Assembly (NCBI GenBank): GCA_910585605.1
Contig: CAJUFL010000002.1
Span: forward strand, 1-64,000
Direction: 5' to 3'
DNA from: an uncultured Lachnospiraceae bacterium
GTDB taxonomy: Bacteria > Bacillota > Clostridia > Lachnospirales > Lachnospiraceae
Length of the DNA: 64,000 nucleotides
Positions 60,733-64,000 of this stretch are shown here, piece after piece. The position numbers and the translations under genes were made by a program. The notes under the pieces were generated by a model. It was not told the origin of the DNA and made no database searches. It was given only the letters and a program-made list of their open reading frames with translations. Position 1 is the stretch's first letter. Each line of letters begins with the position of its first letter.

Positions 60733-62436
60733 TTATTCAATTTTTAACAATCCTCTGCACCTATTCAGGACTGCATAGATTTCCTGTTTTCTAGGAAGTG
60801 CCATATTACCGGAAATTCCCTTGTCACAAAATGCGGCAAACTCATTCTTACTTATCCTCTCCTCCATCCATTCAGCTGCCTGTCCCAGGGATTTTGTCCC
60901 ATCAAAGCAATGCAGCTTCATATATTTGACAATCTGTACCAGTGCAGCCAGCTGTTCTGTATCCACAAGCTGTTCTACATAACGCAGATCCACCATTTCC
61001 TTATTAATGGAAATGCTTTCTTTTCCCATGACCTTTGTTTTAATTCGGTTGTCTTTCAAAAATGCCTGATCTCTTTTCACAATACGGGCAGTCACCGGTA
61101 TATCTGCCTTATCTGCACAATCCTCCGCTATAGGAAATTTTTCTGCTTCCCTTTTGGCTAGCTCTGTAATTTCCACAGGTACATAACGGTTCATCTGTAA
61201 CACACAGTCAGCTTTGTGGAAATATGAACCTGAACTGCCTGCAACCAGAATTGTGGAAATACCGGAATTTTCATATAATTCCCGTACCCTGTCAATAAAT
61301 GGTATGATAGGTTCCACATCTCTTTGCACTACCCTCTGCATTAATTCATCCCGAATCATAAAATTGGTAGCACTCGTATCCTCATCTATCAAAAAAACTT
61401 TTGCTCCCGCCTCCATTGCTTCTACGGTATTGGCTGCCTGAGAGGTACTCCCGCTGGCATCCTCTGAATAAAATGCCACTGTATCCTTTCCGTTTGGCAG
61501 GTTTCTGATAAACATGGAAATATCCACCTTCTGGATATTTCTTCCATCTTCTGCACGAAGCTTCATGGCAGTATCATCTGTAATCACATACTCCCTTCCA
61601 TCTCCTGCGATATGATTATATACACCTAATTCCAGTGCTTTTAACAATGTGGATTTGCCGTGATAGCCGCCTCCCACAATCAGTGTAATCCCCTTTTTGA
61701 TTCCCATGCCTTTTATCGTGCCATAGTGAGGAAGCTCTAATTCTACCTCCATGGACTTTGGCGTTTTAAACGGAACAGCCTCTTTCATTGGCAGCTGCGA
61801 TATTCCTGACTTTCTTGGAAGAATGGAACCATCCGCTACAAATGCCGCCAGTCCAAGTTCCGAAAGCTTCTCCCTGATACATTGCTGATCCTCTGCCAAA
61901 TTGGCTGTCCTGATCAGCTCTTCTTTTGGATAAGCATGATAAAACAACGTCTGTTTCACACACACCGGAAGAAACTCGAATAAGATTTTCTCCAACTCCC
62001 CTGCATTGATCGTTCTTCCGTTTGCCGGAAATCCAATTTCCATTCGAAGTGTGATATCTCCGTTTTCTGTATTGATCACACAGGCACTTCGATTCAAAAT
62101 TTCTTGTCCCGGCTGACTTACGCTGATCAGTCCACTCTTTCCCGAACCCTTTGCTTTAAAAGAATATTCCCTCACTTTTACCGCCATTCTTCTTAACAGA
62201 TGATCCTGCAAAGCAACTCTCTTATACTTTTCATCATATAATGCAGTCTCAAATCCTGCTCTTTTCCCATCCACTAAAACACTAACTTTCGACGGTGCAG
62301 CAAACGGATCTCCCTGCACATGGTCAATAGAAAGTATATAATCCGCAAATTGGTACTTTCCCTTTGTATCCTTGTATGCCGGATATCCTTTATGATCTAT
62401 TCTTTTTAAACACTCTCTTAAATCACTGTCTCTCAT
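60733..62436 (-). CDS. ABC-class P-loop ATPase (PF09818/MRB1590-like)
   Basis: 567 residues, soluble. The N-terminal RAGNYA-like part (DHKGYPAYKDTKGKYQFADYILSIDHVQGDPFAAPSKVSV) is the hallmark of this family. The ATPase has Walker A IVGGGYHGKSTLL (about 255), a signature-like segment SEDASGSTSQAANTVEA, and Walker B AKVFLIDEDTSATNFM. The trypanosome relative MRB1590 binds RNA in mitochondrial editing; bacterial members have no assigned role but may act on nucleic acid. An AGAGA-type site precedes the ATG. It follows two small genes in the same direction and could be co-transcribed. Confidence 0.88.
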   Translation of the reverse strand: MRDSDLRECLKRIDHKGYPAYKDTKGKYQFADYILSIDHVQGDPFAAPSKVSVLVDGKRAGFETALYDEKYKRVALQDHLLRRMAVKVREYSFKAKGSGKSGLISVSQPGQEILNRSACVINTENGDITLRMEIGFPANGRTINAGELEKILFEFLPVCVKQTLFYHAYPKEELIRTANLAEDQQCIREKLSELGLAAFVADGSILPRKSGISQLPMKEAVPFKTPKSMEVELELPHYGTIKGMGIKKGITLIVGGGYHGKSTLLKALELGVYNHIAGDGREYVITDDTAMKLRAEDGRNIQKVDISMFIRNLPNGKDTVAFYSEDASGSTSQAANTVEAMEAGAKVFLIDEDTSATNFMIRDELMQRVVQRDVEPIIPFIDRVRELYENSGISTILVAGSSGSYFHKADCVLQMNRYVPVEITELAKREAEKFPIAEDCADKADIPVTARIVKRDQAFLKDNRIKTKVMGKESISINKEMVDLRYVEQLVDTEQLAALVQIVKYMKLHCFDGTKSLGQAAEWMEERISKNEFAAFCDKGISGNMALPRKQEIYAVLNRCRGLLKIE

Positions 62437-62535
62437 TTTTTCTCTCCGTTTCTATCATCACATTGATTTTTCCTTACATGAGCATCCGTTATGCAAAGAT
62501 GGAATGCACTGCTTTTCACCTTTGCAACAATACCC

Positions 62536-62706
62536 TTATTCCAAACGATATTGCAGCCATTCATAAATAATCCGGCTTCCTTCCGCAATGTTTTCCGGAA
62601 GCAGTGCTCTTGCCACCAGTTTACTGTCAAGCTCCGGATGCCCCTCCTGCCGCAGATGTGCGTAATCCCCATCCAGACGTTCCACCACATATAATATCGT
62701 TTCCAT
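62536..62706 (-). CDS. Small DUF3006-like protein (56 residues)
   Basis: The preferred ATG at 62706 has AAGGTG upstream; longer reads overlap the neighbouring gene. The pattern METILYVVERLDGDYAHL...LVARALLPENIAEGSRI matches DUF3006 proteins (VDRFEGD, then LP and EGD). These small beta-barrel-like proteins have no known function. It lies 7 nt after the 66-residue gene, so the two are in one operon. Confidence 0.68.
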   Translation of the reverse strand: METILYVVERLDGDYAHLRQEGHPELDSKLVARALLPENIAEGSRIIYEWLQYRLE

Positions 62707-62713
62707 TCTCTTC

Positions 62714-62914
62714 TCACCTTCCATATTTTTTCTTAAAAGCCTCAATATCTGCTTCATTTCTTGCCAGTTCTGCAAATTTTAGCTTTCCCGATACCGGATC
62801 CCTGAATCCTACCGTCATTTCTCCTGTACATATACTCTTATCTACCTCTATCGCAAAATCCCGGCAGGATTCCGGAACAACCGGTATATTCTTCTTTCTT
62901 CCAAATAAATGCAT
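62714..62914 (-). CDS. Small protein of unknown function (66 residues)
   Basis: Starts MHLFGRKKNIPVVPESC and contains SICTGEMTVGFRDPVSGKLKFAELARNEADIEAFKKKYG. No membrane segment; two cysteines. AAGGAAGGG lies upstream of the ATG. I do not recognise a family. It is the first gene of a run with the DUF3006-like protein and the ABC-class ATPase. Confidence 0.62.
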   Translation of the reverse strand: MHLFGRKKNIPVVPESCRDFAIEVDKSICTGEMTVGFRDPVSGKLKFAELARNEADIEAFKKKYGR

Positions 62915-62975
62915 ATATGTATCCCTTCCTTTTTATTTTTTAATCATACATGAACGATCGGCAAAAAACAACTGG

Positions 62976-63027
62976 TTGACAACCTTTATTGTCAATGTTA
63001 TCATCTGTATGACAAATAAAGTTGTCA
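62976..63027 (+). promoter_or_regulatory. XRE-DUF3169 promoter with twin operators
   Basis: TTGACA (62976-62981), 17 nt, TATCAT (62999-63004). One perfect inverted repeat, TTGACAA-6-TTGTCAA (62976-62995), covers the -35 box and spacer. A second, TGACAA-6-TTGTCA (63010-63027), lies just after the start site. Autorepression by the XRE protein is likely. Confidence 0.85.
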
Positions 63028-63072
63028 ATTTGCCAATGTTTTATGTCACTGCAGGCAAAGGAGTTGATTTTT

Positions 63073-63279
63073 ATGCCGCTTTACAACCGCCTGAAGGAAT
63101 ACCGGGCACGTATATCTGTCAATCAGCAGGAAATGGGGACTTTGGTGGGCACTTCCAGACAGACCATCAGCCTGATTGAACGCGGAGATTATTCCCCATC
63201 TGTTACTCTTGCCCTGAAAATTGCCAGAGTATTTGATGTTCCCGTTGAAGATATTTTTTATTATGAAGAAGGAGATTGA
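63073..63279 (+). CDS. XRE-family regulator (DUF3169-linked)
   Basis: About 68 residues, a bare XRE domain: YNRLKEYRARISVNQQEMGTLVGTSRQTISLIERGDYSPSVTLALKIARVFDVPVEDIFYYEE. ATG 63073 has AAAGGAG 9 nt upstream; earlier ATGs lack a site and lie close to the operator. These minimal regulators are usually paired with a membrane protein gene and control it. The next gene starts 5 nt after the stop. Confidence 0.92.
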   Translation: MPLYNRLKEYRARISVNQQEMGTLVGTSRQTISLIERGDYSPSVTLALKIARVFDVPVEDIFYYEEGD

Positions 63280-63284
63280 CGATT

Positions 63285-64000
63285 ATGAAAACAGAAAATG
63301 AAAATACTAATATGAAAACAAATTCAGATATGGCTGATAGTCCGCAATATGAAAAAGCAGCCATGAAGAAATTTACACTGCGTTCGGTAATCTGTTTAGC
63401 AGTCGGAGGAATTGCCGGTTACTTATTTGCCTTTGGAAGTACGCATTTAAAAACTCTCTTTACAGCATTTACAAAATATTCCCAAGTTTACTTCCCTGTA
63501 TTGCAGATTTATTTCTTTCCATGGCTTTTGCTGGTTTTTACTTTAATCTGCACTATGATCAATAACAAACTCCTGAAAAAAAGCAAGTTACAGATCGCTT
63601 CCTGGGATGGAGAAAACGATGACCACATTAATATTGCCGATACCTGTCTGAATAAGGTACTTCTGATTTCCAACATTGAATCTGTTGGTACCCAGATGAT
63701 TTTTGCTGTCATCACCTATCATCTGATGAAAAATCTCCAGGACAAATCTAACACCAATGTTATGATGATTTTTATAGCGGTCGCTATTTATATTGCCAGT
63801 ATGGCTGCCATAATATTACAGCAAAAGCTCGTCATCCAGCTGATGAAAAAATATTCACCGGAAAAACGCGGAAGCATTTATGACAAGCATTTTCAGGATG
63901 TCTGGTTTGCCACCTGTGATGAAGGGGAACGCCATATAATCTACAAGTCCTGTTACAAAACTTTTCAGTTTATGAATAAGGTTTTCTCGGTCTGTCTGGT
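63285..64000 (+). CDS. DUF3169-like membrane protein, truncated by the window edge
   Basis: Open for 238 codons to the end of the window without a stop. It begins MKTENENTNMKTNSDMADS, a soluble polar start, then shows at least four membrane segments: SVICLAVGGIAGYLFAFG, YFFPWLLLVFTLICTMI, MIFAVITYHL and IFIAVAIYIASMAAIIL. The arrangement directly after a 68-residue XRE regulator fits DUF3169 proteins. AAGGAG lies 10 nt before the ATG. Function unknown. The C-terminus is missing only because the sequence ends. Confidence 0.8.
   Translation, partial: MKTENENTNMKTNSDMADSPQYEKAAMKKFTLRSVICLAVGGIAGYLFAFGSTHLKTLFTAFTKYSQVYFPVLQIYFFPWLLLVFTLICTMINNKLLKKSKLQIASWDGENDDHINIADTCLNKVLLISNIESVGTQMIFAVITYHLMKNLQDKSNTNVMMIFIAVAIYIASMAAIILQQKLVIQLMKKYSPEKRGSIYDKHFQDVWFATCDEGERHIIYKSCYKTFQFMNKVFSVCL

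Noticed and set aside
62433..62717. Minus-strand ORF of 94 codons overlapping the DUF3006-like gene
   Set aside because: It is Trp/Arg/Cys-rich in a different frame from the DUF3006-like gene, lacks a good ribosome binding site and has no recognisable fold.
1..64000. CRISPR array, prophage, insertion sequence, rRNA or tRNA
   Set aside because: I saw no regularly spaced direct repeats, no transposase, integrase or phage structural motifs, and no rRNA or tRNA sequence signatures on either strand.

Overview
The window looks like chromosomal DNA of a spore-forming, low-GC member of the Clostridia, most likely Lachnospiraceae. Evidence from the sequence: a spoVAD-spoVAE pair, AGGAGG-type ribosome binding sites, TTGACA/TATAAT promoters, a two-domain 2-hydroxyacyl-CoA dehydratase activator, chemoreceptors, and family combinations (DUF6320 membrane protein, XRE plus DUF3169, MMPL plus YhgE-like) typical of that group. 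Almost every gene lies on the minus strand. Plus-strand genes are an XRE regulator (4.5 kb), a class A penicillin-binding protein (52.3 kb) and an XRE/DUF3169 pair at the right edge. I see no prophage, insertion sequence, CRISPR array, rRNA or tRNA.

Layout. 0-4 kb: a rod-like structured RNA (possibly 6S RNA), an aconitase-family hydratase and a secreted transglutaminase-like protein. 4-8.4 kb: two small regulatory-type genes in divergent arrangement, an M29 aminopeptidase, an HD hydrolase and two small membrane proteins (one VanZ-like). 8.4-17.5 kb: an LtaS-like sulfatase enzyme, a heterodimeric ABC exporter, and a tight three-gene set (alpha/beta hydrolase, zinc-ribbon membrane protein, condensation-type acyltransferase). 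17.6-25.6 kb: typA, a soluble zinc-binding chemoreceptor, glgB, and a split version of the last two steps of IMP synthesis (stand-alone AICAR formyltransferase plus PurO-type cyclohydrolase). 25.6-33.6 kb: a MarR-controlled heterodimeric ABC exporter, a diguanylate cyclase with a LacI-type sugar-sensor domain, and a TetR regulator. 33.7-40 kb: a secreted YhgE-like protein plus MMPL transporter, probably controlled by that TetR, then an HtrA protease. 40-46.4 kb: a membrane chemoreceptor and a 2-hydroxyacyl-CoA dehydratase activator family protein encoded as two overlapping genes. 46.4-52.1 kb: a yigZ-lipoprotein-RND exporter operon. 52-60.7 kb: a class A PBP with a Cys-rich tail, spoVAD-spoVAE, a small lipoprotein, a degenerate CbiE/CbiT-like protein, and a zinc-ribbon/TPM membrane pair. 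60.7-64 kb: an ABC-class ATPase with two small companions, then the XRE-DUF3169 pair.

Regulatory logic is unusually readable. The marR-ABC promoter and the yigZ-lipoprotein-RND promoter share one architecture (same -35, 16-nt spacer, same -10, same palindrome just downstream), suggesting that one MarR-type repressor controls two exporters 22 kb apart. Twin TGACCATTGGTCA-type palindromes flank the MMPL promoter. Twin TTGACAA/TTGTCAA palindromes flank the XRE-DUF3169 promoter. A full sigma-G consensus precedes spoVAD. An interspersed repeat family has three recognisable copies in intergenic DNA.

All family names come from reading protein motifs by eye; no database search was possible.
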